NCBI GenBank assembly: GCA_009773205.1
Contig: WPAE01000009.1
Span: forward strand, 1 to 42,968
Reading direction: 5' to 3'
DNA length: 42,968 bases
Source of the DNA: Ignavibacteria bacterium
GTDB taxonomy: Bacteria > Bacteroidota > Ignavibacteria > Ignavibacteriales > Melioribacteraceae
Part shown: piece after piece, positions 8,243 through 16,776 of the stretch
Layout of the letters: every line of letters begins with the position of its first letter
Position numbering within the stretch: position 1 is the first letter of the stretch
Program-made: the position numbers and the translations under genes
Notes under the pieces: generated by a model
Told to the model about the DNA's origin: nothing
Databases searched by the model: none
The model's input: only the letters and a program-made list of their open reading frames with translations

Positions 8243-11200
8243 ATGCAGCTTAGATACTCGTTAAAAAGTATTCTGAAATACTGCTTGCTCATCGCATTTA
8301 TGTTCTTCCATCCGTTGTTAGCACAAGTTGGAAATTTAAGGGGGACAGTTTCTGATAAATCAACAAAAGATGGATTAGCTGCGGCAATAGTTGTTGTAAA
8401 GGGGACTAACATTGGCGTTGCCGCAGATTTGGATGGTGTTTATTTAATTAAGAACATTCCCGCAGGATTGCAGACAATTATTTACTCTTATGTTGGATAC
8501 GAGCCCGTTACTTTAGTAATTAACATTCCAAGAGATGGAAAAACCGTAAATCAAAATGTAGAGTTGAATGCAACAACAATAGAAGGAAAAGAAGTAGTAG
8601 TATCGGCTCAAGCTCAAGGGCAGGCTTCGGCTATTCAACAACAATTAGCCTCTAACAAAATTGTAAATGTTGTATCCGAGCAGAGAATTCAGCAGCTTCC
8701 AGATTTTAACGCTGCACAAGCTATTAGCCGTTTGCCCGGTGTTTCTACAACAGAAAGCTCTGGTGAAGCTAATAAAGTTGTAATTAGAGGGTTGGCTCCA
8801 CAATACGTAGCCGTTGCAGTAAGCGGTATTTCGATGGCTTCAACAGGAAGCACTTCTATTGGAGTTACTTCTACAGGTGTAGGAGCCGGTAATGTTAACA
8901 CAGATAGAAGCGTTGATCTTACTATGGTTACTCCTTACATGATTAAGTCCATCGAATTATTTAAATCATTAACGCCCGATTTCAATGCAAATGCTATAGG
9001 CGGTATGGTAAATATGAATTTGCGCGAAGCTCCTACTGGACTTAGAACTGACGTAATGTGGCAATCTGGCTTTACTGCAAAAACAAGTAATTACGGTAAC
9101 TACCGTGGTGTTGCAAGTGTAAGCACAAGGTTTTTTGATGACGCTGTTGGAATTTATGTTTTAGGAAATATGGAAAAGTATGACCGTGATTCTGATAATA
9201 TGAATGCTAACTATACAGTTGCAAGCGATAACCCGAACGAACCTTTTAATCCAGTTCAAGTAACGGGAATTACATTAAACAGGCACAGAGAAGTAAGAAA
9301 GCGTTATGGTGGAAACCTTATTGCAGATTATAAATTTTCTACCGGCATAATTCGTTCAATAAATATGTTTAGCGAACTTAACTCGGATTACGTTGATTAT
9401 AACCAAGGATTAGATTTTAAGAACAACCAAATAAATTTTACAAACAGATCTGGAATAAACACAATTTCTTCTGGTGTTCATTCACTCGAGTTTGAAAATG
9501 ATTTCGGCTTTATGAAAGTTCAATTAAAAGCTGCTGGTATTTACTCCAAAAACGATTTGCCATGGTCTCCATATTTTCTTTTTCAACAAACCGGCGGTGT
9601 AGCAACTGGCGCTGTTCCTGTTAACACTTCTCCGGAAGAATTAATTAGAAACGTAAAATACAATGGCGCAGATTTATCTTACTTAACAAGTGTAAACTTG
9701 TTTAGTTCTACATATCAAGAAAAAAAGAATTTATTTAAAGCCGATTTCACAATTCCATTTTCTGCTGGCAATGTTCTAAATGGATTCTTCAAATTTGGCG
9801 GCGAGTATGTTTCCGGCAAACATACTAACGATCAAACTACTCCTTACTTTGATCCAAGAGCTGCAGGCGCAAGTGCAGGTACAAAAGATATTAACAGAAT
9901 GATTATGGATGGGCTTATTTCTCAATACGGCTTTAGAAGAGATGTTGCCGTAGGTAGATTTTATGCCAGCAATTTTACAACTTCAGATAACAAATTATTA
10001 GACCCATTTCTTGACGATAAATTTGGAAGAGTGTTCTGGGCTCCAAACTTAACCAACTTATACGGTATGGTAAACTTTGTAAGCGGCAATCCAGATTTTA
10101 ATGCTGCTAATGCTTCTGCAGTAGTTCCCGGCGGTTGGTTTTTGACTGAGTACCAGAAGCTGCCTAACGATTATGATTATGTTGAAAAATACAGTGCTGG
10201 CTATTTAATGTCGCAAGTAAACTTAGGCGGCATCTTTACAGCGGTAGGCGGTGTACGCTGGGAAAATGTTGAATCTGCTTTCCATGCTTATATTTTGCTT
10301 GATGCAAGAGATGCAACAAAACAAAAAGCAAATGTTAAAGAAATTACCGTTCATCCTTCTAACCATTTTCTGCTGCCTATGGTTCAGTTCAAGTTCTCAC
10401 CGGTTGAATGGGCAGATCTTAGATATTCATTTACACAAACATTAGCCAGACCAGATTTTCATCAGCTGACGCCTCATTTTACAATTGCAAATGGAAGTAA
10501 CTTTGTTCGTTCTGGCAATCCAAACTTAAAGCCTGCACAAGCATATAACCACGACCTAATGTTAACTTTTTACGGCAACGAGTTGGGCTTACTTACCATT
10601 GGCGGTTTCTATAAAGAAATTAAGAACTTTACCTATGCAACTTCTTACAGGCTGCGTTCTGCCAAATTTACTTTACCTGGAAGAGACTCTGTAAAATCTT
10701 TCGATGCTTTAGGTTCGCCTCCAATTGATGGAGCTACATTGGCTACGTTCATTAACAGTCCATTCAAAGCGTACATAAGAGGACTTGAGTTTGACTTCCA
10801 AACAAGATTCTGGTACTTACCATTTCCGCTTGACGGCTTGTTGTTAGGAATAAACTACACTTACATTAATTCTCAAACCAGATATCCTTGGACAAAAGAA
10901 AGAGTAGGCGGTACAAGAGTTAGACCAACATACATTCAAATTGACAGCTCAAGAGCAGGCAGATTGATCTTTCAGCCTAATGATATTGCTAACATTTATC
11001 TCGGTTATGATTACGAAGGATTCTCGGCAAAGGTTTCTTTTGTTTTCCAGGGCAACTCGGTTTCTTATGTAGGCGCTTGGCCAGAAGCTGATGGCTTTAC
11101 AGACGATTATTTTAGAATAGACATTGCGCTTAGACAAAAACTGCCATGGTACGATCTTCAGGTATTTCTAGATGTAAACAATTTGAACAATAGACAAAAT

Positions 11201-11296
11201 ATTTCGCGGCAGACAACTATTAACGGATTTACAAACCAGAAGAATTATGGGCTAACTGCAAACTTAGGCGTAAGATTTAATCTAAACATGCAATAA
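8243..11296 (+). CDS. TonB-dependent outer-membrane receptor (oligosaccharide import)
   Basis: About 1017 residues from the ATG at 8243, chosen because AGGAG lies 8 bases upstream and the signal peptide follows at once (cleavage near LAQ). An ATG at 8207 in the same frame lacks such a site. Domains in order: carboxypeptidase-like regulatory domain (about 25-110, GTVSDKSTKDGLAAAIVVVKGT), TonB plug (about 125-260, with LPDFNAAQAISRLPGVSTT and VVIRGLAPQY), and a large beta-barrel ending in GVRFNLNMQ. No SusD-like gene is adjacent, so this is not a standard SusC/SusD pair. The next two genes encode surface-sorted proteins that could take the capture role. A strong terminator follows. Confidence 0.9.
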   Translation: MQLRYSLKSILKYCLLIAFMFFHPLLAQVGNLRGTVSDKSTKDGLAAAIVVVKGTNIGVAADLDGVYLIKNIPAGLQTIIYSYVGYEPVTLVINIPRDGKTVNQNVELNATTIEGKEVVVSAQAQGQASAIQQQLASNKIVNVVSEQRIQQLPDFNAAQAISRLPGVSTTESSGEANKVVIRGLAPQYVAVAVSGISMASTGSTSIGVTSTGVGAGNVNTDRSVDLTMVTPYMIKSIELFKSLTPDFNANAIGGMVNMNLREAPTGLRTDVMWQSGFTAKTSNYGNYRGVASVSTRFFDDAVGIYVLGNMEKYDRDSDNMNANYTVASDNPNEPFNPVQVTGITLNRHREVRKRYGGNLIADYKFSTGIIRSINMFSELNSDYVDYNQGLDFKNNQINFTNRSGINTISSGVHSLEFENDFGFMKVQLKAAGIYSKNDLPWSPYFLFQQTGGVATGAVPVNTSPEELIRNVKYNGADLSYLTSVNLFSSTYQEKKNLFKADFTIPFSAGNVLNGFFKFGGEYVSGKHTNDQTTPYFDPRAAGASAGTKDINRMIMDGLISQYGFRRDVAVGRFYASNFTTSDNKLLDPFLDDKFGRVFWAPNLTNLYGMVNFVSGNPDFNAANASAVVPGGWFLTEYQKLPNDYDYVEKYSAGYLMSQVNLGGIFTAVGGVRWENVESAFHAYILLDARDATKQKANVKEITVHPSNHFLLPMVQFKFSPVEWADLRYSFTQTLARPDFHQLTPHFTIANGSNFVRSGNPNLKPAQAYNHDLMLTFYGNELGLLTIGGFYKEIKNFTYATSYRLRSAKFTLPGRDSVKSFDALGSPPIDGATLATFINSPFKAYIRGLEFDFQTRFWYLPFPLDGLLLGINYTYINSQTRYPWTKERVGGTRVRPTYIQIDSSRAGRLIFQPNDIANIYLGYDYEGFSAKVSFVFQGNSVSYVGAWPEADGFTDDYFRIDIALRQKLPWYDLQVFLDVNNLNNRQNISRQTTINGFTNQKNYGLTANLGVRFNLNMQ

Positions 11297-11309
11297 AAAT
11301 TTATAGTAT

Positions 11310-11340
11310 GGGAACAAAGTAATCTCTTTGTTCCCTTTCA
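11310..11340 (+). terminator. rho-independent terminator after the TonB receptor
   Basis: Perfect 10-bp stem GGGAACAAAG (11310-11319) and CTTTGTTCCC (11326-11335) with a 6-nt loop, followed by TTTCATTT. It separates the receptor from the next gene and could reduce or uncouple downstream expression. Confidence 0.75.
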
Positions 11341-11379
11341 TTTATGAACAAGTTTAATCATTAATAAGGAGGCTCCAAA

Positions 11380-13134
11380 ATGAAGAAAGTTATAACCACA
11401 TTTTTTGTTGTTGCTCTTCTTTTACCTGTCTTGTCGTTCGGACAGTCGGTAGTTAAAGTACCAAGCGATGCTTTTGGCGGTACGGGTGGCAATCTAAATA
11501 AAGCTATTCAAGCAGCCAAAGACGCTAAGGTTCTTTCAAATACTATTTTCGAATTAGAACCATACGGCTACTACGTTTCAACTGGAACAATCGAAGTTCC
11601 TGCCGGGCAAAAATTAACTCTTACGGCTCCAAACCCAGGCACTACACAACAAACCGGCTTGCCGCAAATTCTTTGGACTGCCGCCGAAGGCGTAAATAGA
11701 GATTATATGATTGCTGCATACGGAGATTTACATTGCAAGAATATATGGTTCATGTTTGCCAATGTTCTTGGAGATCAGGTTGGTACTGTAATCTCTTTAG
11801 AAGATGCACCTGGCGTTAAAAAGTCTGTTTCGTTTGAAGGCTGTTTAATTGAATATGGAAGCGCTGCTCAAGGCGCGGGCTCAATTACTGTTAAAACGCA
11901 ATCTGTTGATATATCAATTAAAAACACCTATTTCAGAAATAATGTTGATAAGCACTTTAGATATTATGGAAGAGCCGTTTCGTTTCCTTACAGCAGCACA
12001 GGTTGGAAAATTAATTCTGTATTCTTTGAAAACTGCACGTTCGCCAACATTGGCTATGTATATATGCAAGAAGGCGGTGAGTATGGCGATGATGTTAGGT
12101 TTAATCACTGTACATTCTTAAACGTAGTTATGTTTACGCTGCAATCGGGCTGGTGGAGAACCATGTATGTAACAAATTCTCTATTCCTTAACACCTTTAT
12201 GTTTGGCGATATTCCTGCAACAAGAGGTGCAGGCGATCAAAACGGTGGAACTATTAGAATAGACAGTATTAAGAATTTTGGTTTTGTTCCTCCTTTTACT
12301 GAAGCCGATAGAAAAGTCTATTTCGGTTACAACAGCTATGCTCTCGAACCTTGGTTAATTGACTGGATGGCTAACTCTCCATATTCTCAATTAAAAAGAA
12401 GAAATAGAGAAAACGATCAAATCCCTATTCCTCAGCCAATGTTGAGCAGAGGAACTCTCCGCTTCTTTGATACTGTTAATGTTGCCACTGGAAAGAAAGT
12501 TTTCCCATTAATGAATAAAGAATTTTTGTATGATAATCAGGTCCCTGGGTTTATAAAACCTCCAACAAATTTGGATTCATTAAAATCTTTTATGAACAGA
12601 AAATGGGATGATAATACAGATGTTGATTGGTCCTGGAAAGTTAAAGAAAACAGCATGGCGGGTCTTTGGCCTGTAGAAGAAAACCTAGCTTATACTAACC
12701 CAACTTTAAAAACAGGCGGTATGGGAGGTTTTCCATTGGGCGATTTATATCACTGGTGGCCCGCAGACTATACAAGGTGGAGAGCGCAATCTGCTGCAGA
12801 ATATGCAACGATAGAAAATAAACTAACAAAAGGTTTAACTGATGTAAAAGAAGTTGCTGGGCAAATTCCTACTACATACTCACTAAGTCAAAATTATCCT
12901 AACCCGTTTAATCCTTCAACTCAGATTAGCTATTCAGTTCCTAAATATGGTCATGTTTCGCTTAAAGTCTACAACATGTTGGGACAGTTAGTTGCTACTT
13001 TGTTTGACGGTATGCAGCAAGTTGGAAATTATAAAGCTGATTTTAACGGTTATAACTTAGCAAGCGGTGTTTATGTGTATAAGCTCCAAGCAGAAAATGT
13101 TTCGATTTCCAAAAAACTTGTTCTTATGAAGTAA
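11380..13134 (+). CDS. T9SS-sorted beta-helix-like surface protein
   Basis: A 584-residue protein with a strong AAGGAGG ribosome site and a signal peptide (cleavage near SFGQ). A central region of rung-like repeats suggests a right-handed beta-helix (SFEGCLIEYG, ISIKNTYFRNN, FFENCTFANIG, RFNHCTFLNV, YVTNSLFLN). The C-terminal 80 residues form a T9SS type A sorting domain, with YSLSQNYPNPFNPSTQI and SGVYVYKL ending in KKLVLMK. No catalytic signature could be recognised. It lies between the TonB receptor and the four-repeat protein, each followed by its own terminator. A glycan-binding or structural role at the cell surface is possible, and a lyase-like activity is not excluded. Confidence 0.75.
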   Translation: MKKVITTFFVVALLLPVLSFGQSVVKVPSDAFGGTGGNLNKAIQAAKDAKVLSNTIFELEPYGYYVSTGTIEVPAGQKLTLTAPNPGTTQQTGLPQILWTAAEGVNRDYMIAAYGDLHCKNIWFMFANVLGDQVGTVISLEDAPGVKKSVSFEGCLIEYGSAAQGAGSITVKTQSVDISIKNTYFRNNVDKHFRYYGRAVSFPYSSTGWKINSVFFENCTFANIGYVYMQEGGEYGDDVRFNHCTFLNVVMFTLQSGWWRTMYVTNSLFLNTFMFGDIPATRGAGDQNGGTIRIDSIKNFGFVPPFTEADRKVYFGYNSYALEPWLIDWMANSPYSQLKRRNRENDQIPIPQPMLSRGTLRFFDTVNVATGKKVFPLMNKEFLYDNQVPGFIKPPTNLDSLKSFMNRKWDDNTDVDWSWKVKENSMAGLWPVEENLAYTNPTLKTGGMGGFPLGDLYHWWPADYTRWRAQSAAEYATIENKLTKGLTDVKEVAGQIPTTYSLSQNYPNPFNPSTQISYSVPKYGHVSLKVYNMLGQLVATLFDGMQQVGNYKADFNGYNLASGVYVYKLQAENVSISKKLVLMK

Positions 13135-13145
13135 AATGCTTCTTG

Positions 13146-13174
13146 AGTTCTGGTTGATGCCAGAACTTTTTTAT
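13146..13174 (+). terminator. rho-independent terminator
   Basis: Stem AGTTCTGG (13146-13153) and CCAGAACT (13160-13167) with a 6-nt loop, followed by a run of T (13167-13172). It lies 11 bp after the beta-helix gene. Confidence 0.75.
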
Positions 13175-13233
13175 AAAAACTTTTTAATTAATCTAAATAA
13201 ATCGTTGTAAAATAAATCAAGTTAAGGAGGAAC

Positions 13234-16200
13234 ATGAAAAAGTTAGCATACACTTCCAGAGTACTTGTGTTTGCGATTATCTTAATTAGTGGTGCAATTA
13301 TAAATGCGCAAACTGCAATAACTCAGTGGGGATTTTTAGGAGCAAATGGACCTACAAGAACAGGCGGCTGGAGTTTTGTGCCGGGAACAGGTGGTAATGC
13401 AGGTGTTGCAGGAAACCAGTCACCCAACGGAACATGGTCTGTAATTCGTGGCGCATTTGATGCCATTACCCCTACTGCAGAACAAGCAATTGTAATAACC
13501 GGCAAAATTCAGTTTACTGGAGCAGGACCATCTACTTGGAGCGGATTAAGATTTGGTCTATTTAGGCACGATAATCCAGGCGCCTTACAAAACGCAGGTA
13601 CTTCTACTGCGGTTTGGAGTGGTTCGGAAGGCTCAAGTTTTGGCTATATGTTTGCGCCTCATAGCGGAACTAACAATCTTGTTAGTTGGGCATCGGGTGG
13701 AAATGGAACACAAGGCGTAATTAGAGGCGGAACTTGGTTAAGTACTTTTGGTAGTGCTCACAGATCGCTTGGAGTTATTACTCCAAAACCATCTAGAGCA
13801 GTTTTGTCTGCAGGCACATATGATTTTGCAATTTCTGTAAGACCTACCTCAGATGGAAAAAACGAATTGAAATATTTCTTAATGAAAGAGGATAAAAGTT
13901 ATTGGATTGGCGGTACTTTCTTTGATGATGAAAAAATAACAGCTTCTTTTAACGGCGTTTGTTTTGGATTAAACGGCGGAAATGGTGCTGAAACTTCTAC
14001 AATTAGAGGAATGAGTTTAATTGGAGTGAGAGCCGGGCTTGGAGCAGCCATCACGATTCCAGAAGCTCCTTGGGTAGATTATTATATTCCGGATTGGGGT
14101 TTTGTTGGCAACAAAGCAGCCACTAGAACCGGCGGATGGGATTTTGTTCCTGGAGATGTAATTGGTAATGCAGGTGTTAAAGGCACAAAAGCTCCTAACG
14201 GAACATGGTCGGCAGTACGCGGTCAATTTTTAGAGCCTATTACTCCAACTGTAACAAAAGCTCTTACAATTACCGGCAAAATTAAGTTTGTAGGCGCTGG
14301 CCCTTCAACTTGGAGCGGATTACGCTTTGGTGTTTTTAGACATGATTCTGCAGGTGTATTAAGAGATACAACTAAGCCAACTGCATTTTGGACCGGCAAA
14401 GAAGCAGATGCATTTGGATATATGTTTGTACCACGCAGCGGTTCTAACGAACAGGTTAGCTGGTCAAACGGTAATGGAACACAAGGTGTTATTAGAGGCG
14501 GCTCTTGGATTAGCACATTTGGTAATTCACACAAATCTTTAGGTGTAATTAATAACAGACCTGTTCGCTCTGTAATGGATGCGGGTACTTATAATTTTGC
14601 TATGTCTGTAAGACCTACAGCGGATGGCAAAAATGAAATTAAGTTTTTCCTTATTAAAGAAGATAACAAGTATTGGTACGGCGGAACGGTAATTGATGAC
14701 GAAAGAATAACAACCTCTTTTAACGGTGTTTGCTTTGCGTTAAACGGAGGAAACGGAGCAGAAACATCAACGATTAGAGAGATGAGTTTGCTTGATGTAA
14801 AAGTTTCTATGGGTAATGTGCTAACTGTTCCGGAAGCACCATGGCAGGCTTACTATGTAGATGCTTGGGGAAACACTCCGCAAGGAAGAAACTGGCCTAT
14901 ATTAAATACAGCAGATTATATAATTGGTAATGCAAGCATGGGCGCTGATAAAAGACCTTCAGGCTGGGCAACTATAAAGGGCGGCTTCGCAGAAACACAC
15001 ACTCCAACTGTACAAAAAGCATTAATTGTAAAAGGTACTTTTGAATATGTTGGCGGCGGAGCAAATAATGCTTACACATGGTTACGTTACGCTTTAACTT
15101 TCCAAGACAGCGCAAAACTTAATGATCAAAATAAAACTACAGCAAATTGGACTGGCACAAGACATTTTGGTTATCAGTTTACTCCAAGATCCGGCGTAGG
15201 TGAATTGGCTAATGGCGCCGGCGGAAGCGGAAGTTTATGGACTATTAGAGATGGAAACTGGAACAGTACATGGAGCAATAATGGCGGACCTGTAACTACT
15301 GTCTTACAAGCTCCAGCTCGCGCAGTTGCAACTGCTGGTGTGTATGATTGGGCTATTTCTGTTCAACCATTAGCAAATGGTTCCAACGAAATAAGATGGT
15401 ACTTTGTAAAGAAAGCAGCTGCAGGTAAGCCAACAGATTACTGGTTTGGCGGATCGTATATTGACCCAAATCCTGTTAGCACAAAATTTAACGGAATACT
15501 TTTTGGCGTTGCAAATGATTTAGATGAAACTTGTAAACAAGTAAATATTAATGATGTGCAAGTTGATATGGGTAATCCAATCGTTGTTCCAGAAGCACCT
15601 TGGCAGTCTTTCTATGTTGATACTTGGGGCATTTTAGGACAAAGAAGAGGTAACGCTGGCTGGGTAATGACTCCTGGCGATGTTGTTGGTGATGTTACAA
15701 TATCTGGAAAAGCTGCACCGGCAACAGACTTTGCAGTTGTAAGAGGGCAATTTGCAACTACAGTTACGCCTTCAACGGCTAAAGCTCTTTTAGTTACCGG
15801 CAAGTTTGAATTAGTTGGCGGTGGATTTGATAACTGGGGATTACGTTATGGACTTTTTAACAGTGATGCTGGAAAAGTTGAAACCACACTTTTTTATAAC
15901 TGGTTAGGCTCAGAAACAAATCACTCTGGCTACTTATTCTTTGCTCAATCTAATAGTAAGCACGCTTGGTCTTGGCCTGGTGGAACAACAGGTTCTTTCG
16001 GCGGAATAATTAATGGTATTCCAATTTATAATTACGGCGCCACAGATTATCCGGTAGGAACTGCACTTTCAACCCCACAAACTGCAGTTTCGAGAGCCGG
16101 TGTTTATGATTTCGCAATATCAGTTCAACCGCTTGCAGATGGAACAGCAGAAATTAGACATTTCTTAACAAGCAGAGATAAGAGATATTATTGGGCAGAA

Positions 16201-16638
16201 CGAGCTGTTGATAAAAATAACCCGCGAGCAACCACAAGATTTAATTCGATAGTTTTTGGATTAAACAGCAGCAGCACAACTGCAATGAAGATTCACGATG
16301 TTAAAGTTGATATTGGCAGTCCAATTACTATTCCTACACCGGTTTCTGTGGAAGATAATATCTCATCTCTACCAACAGAATATCAATTGAACCAAAACTA
16401 TCCAAATCCATTCAACCCAACTACTACAATTGAATTCGCTCTACCAAAAGCAGGGCAAGTTAAGTTGGTTGTTTATGATGTATTGGGCAGTGTTGTTGCA
16501 GAATTAGTTAATAAAGAGTTAAACGCAGGCTATCATAAAGTTGATTTTAATGCTGCTAACATTTCTTCTGGTGTTTACTTCTATTCAATTAAAACAGGAG
16601 AGTTTAACAGCGTTAAGAAGCTTATCCTATTGAAGTAA
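13234..16638 (+). CDS. T9SS-sorted surface protein with four ~250-residue repeats
   Basis: A 1134-residue protein with an AAGGAGG site and a signal peptide (cleavage near NAQ). Four tandem repeats of about 245-258 residues begin near residues 27, 283, 541 and 794. Each opens with an aromatic-rich W-G motif (TQWGFLG, PDWGFVG, VDAWGNT, VDTWGIL). Each continues with a TPT.xKAL.(I/V).GK(I/F) strand, a WSGLRFGLFRHD-like or W.LRY.L segment, and a G.YDFAISVRP strand. Repeats are joined by VPEAPW-type linkers. Repeats 1 and 2 are the most alike. A T9SS sorting domain occupies about 1048-1134 (NYPNPFNPTT). I do not recognise the repeat as a known family. Secretion, repeat structure and position beside the TonB receptor and xylanases suggest a surface glycan-binding protein, by inference. 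Confidence 0.8.
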   Translation: MKKLAYTSRVLVFAIILISGAIINAQTAITQWGFLGANGPTRTGGWSFVPGTGGNAGVAGNQSPNGTWSVIRGAFDAITPTAEQAIVITGKIQFTGAGPSTWSGLRFGLFRHDNPGALQNAGTSTAVWSGSEGSSFGYMFAPHSGTNNLVSWASGGNGTQGVIRGGTWLSTFGSAHRSLGVITPKPSRAVLSAGTYDFAISVRPTSDGKNELKYFLMKEDKSYWIGGTFFDDEKITASFNGVCFGLNGGNGAETSTIRGMSLIGVRAGLGAAITIPEAPWVDYYIPDWGFVGNKAATRTGGWDFVPGDVIGNAGVKGTKAPNGTWSAVRGQFLEPITPTVTKALTITGKIKFVGAGPSTWSGLRFGVFRHDSAGVLRDTTKPTAFWTGKEADAFGYMFVPRSGSNEQVSWSNGNGTQGVIRGGSWISTFGNSHKSLGVINNRPVRSVMDAGTYNFAMSVRPTADGKNEIKFFLIKEDNKYWYGGTVIDDERITTSFNGVCFALNGGNGAETSTIREMSLLDVKVSMGNVLTVPEAPWQAYYVDAWGNTPQGRNWPILNTADYIIGNASMGADKRPSGWATIKGGFAETHTPTVQKALIVKGTFEYVGGGANNAYTWLRYALTFQDSAKLNDQNKTTANWTGTRHFGYQFTPRSGVGELANGAGGSGSLWTIRDGNWNSTWSNNGGPVTTVLQAPARAVATAGVYDWAISVQPLANGSNEIRWYFVKKAAAGKPTDYWFGGSYIDPNPVSTKFNGILFGVANDLDETCKQVNINDVQVDMGNPIVVPEAPWQSFYVDTWGILGQRRGNAGWVMTPGDVVGDVTISGKAAPATDFAVVRGQFATTVTPSTAKALLVTGKFELVGGGFDNWGLRYGLFNSDAGKVETTLFYNWLGSETNHSGYLFFAQSNSKHAWSWPGGTTGSFGGIINGIPIYNYGATDYPVGTALSTPQTAVSRAGVYDFAISVQPLADGTAEIRHFLTSRDKRYYWAERAVDKNNPRATTRFNSIVFGLNSSSTTAMKIHDVKVDIGSPITIPTPVSVEDNISSLPTEYQLNQNYPNPFNPTTTIEFALPKAGQVKLVVYDVLGSVVAELVNKELNAGYHKVDFNAANISSGVYFYSIKTGEFNSVKKLILLK

Positions 16639-16647
16639 TGCTATTTG

Positions 16648-16684
16648 CAGTTACACTTCTTTAGTCGGAGTGTAACTGTTTTAA
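16648..16684 (+). terminator. rho-independent terminator 1 after the four-repeat gene
   Basis: Perfect 10-bp stem CAGTTACACT (16648-16657) and AGTGTAACTG (16669-16678) followed by TTTTA. Confidence 0.75.
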
Positions 16685-16709
16685 TACTTCTGTTCTTTTA
16701 AGTAATTAC

Positions 16710-16744
16710 AGCCTGTCAAGTTTTACCTGGCAGGCTTTTTTTAA
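16710..16744 (+). terminator. rho-independent terminator 2 after the four-repeat gene
   Basis: Stem AGCCTGTCA (16710-16718) and TGGCAGGCT (16728-16736), 9 bp with one G-T wobble, followed by a T-run of seven or more. It is a second terminator within 60 bp of the first. Confidence 0.75.
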
Positions 16745-16776
16745 ATAACTGATGCTCTATTCATATTTGATCGGCT

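Noticed and set aside
13234-16300. DNA-level tandem repeat or CRISPR-like array
   Set aside because: The periodicity is at protein level with about 250-residue units; no short identical repeats with spacers occur here or elsewhere in the window.
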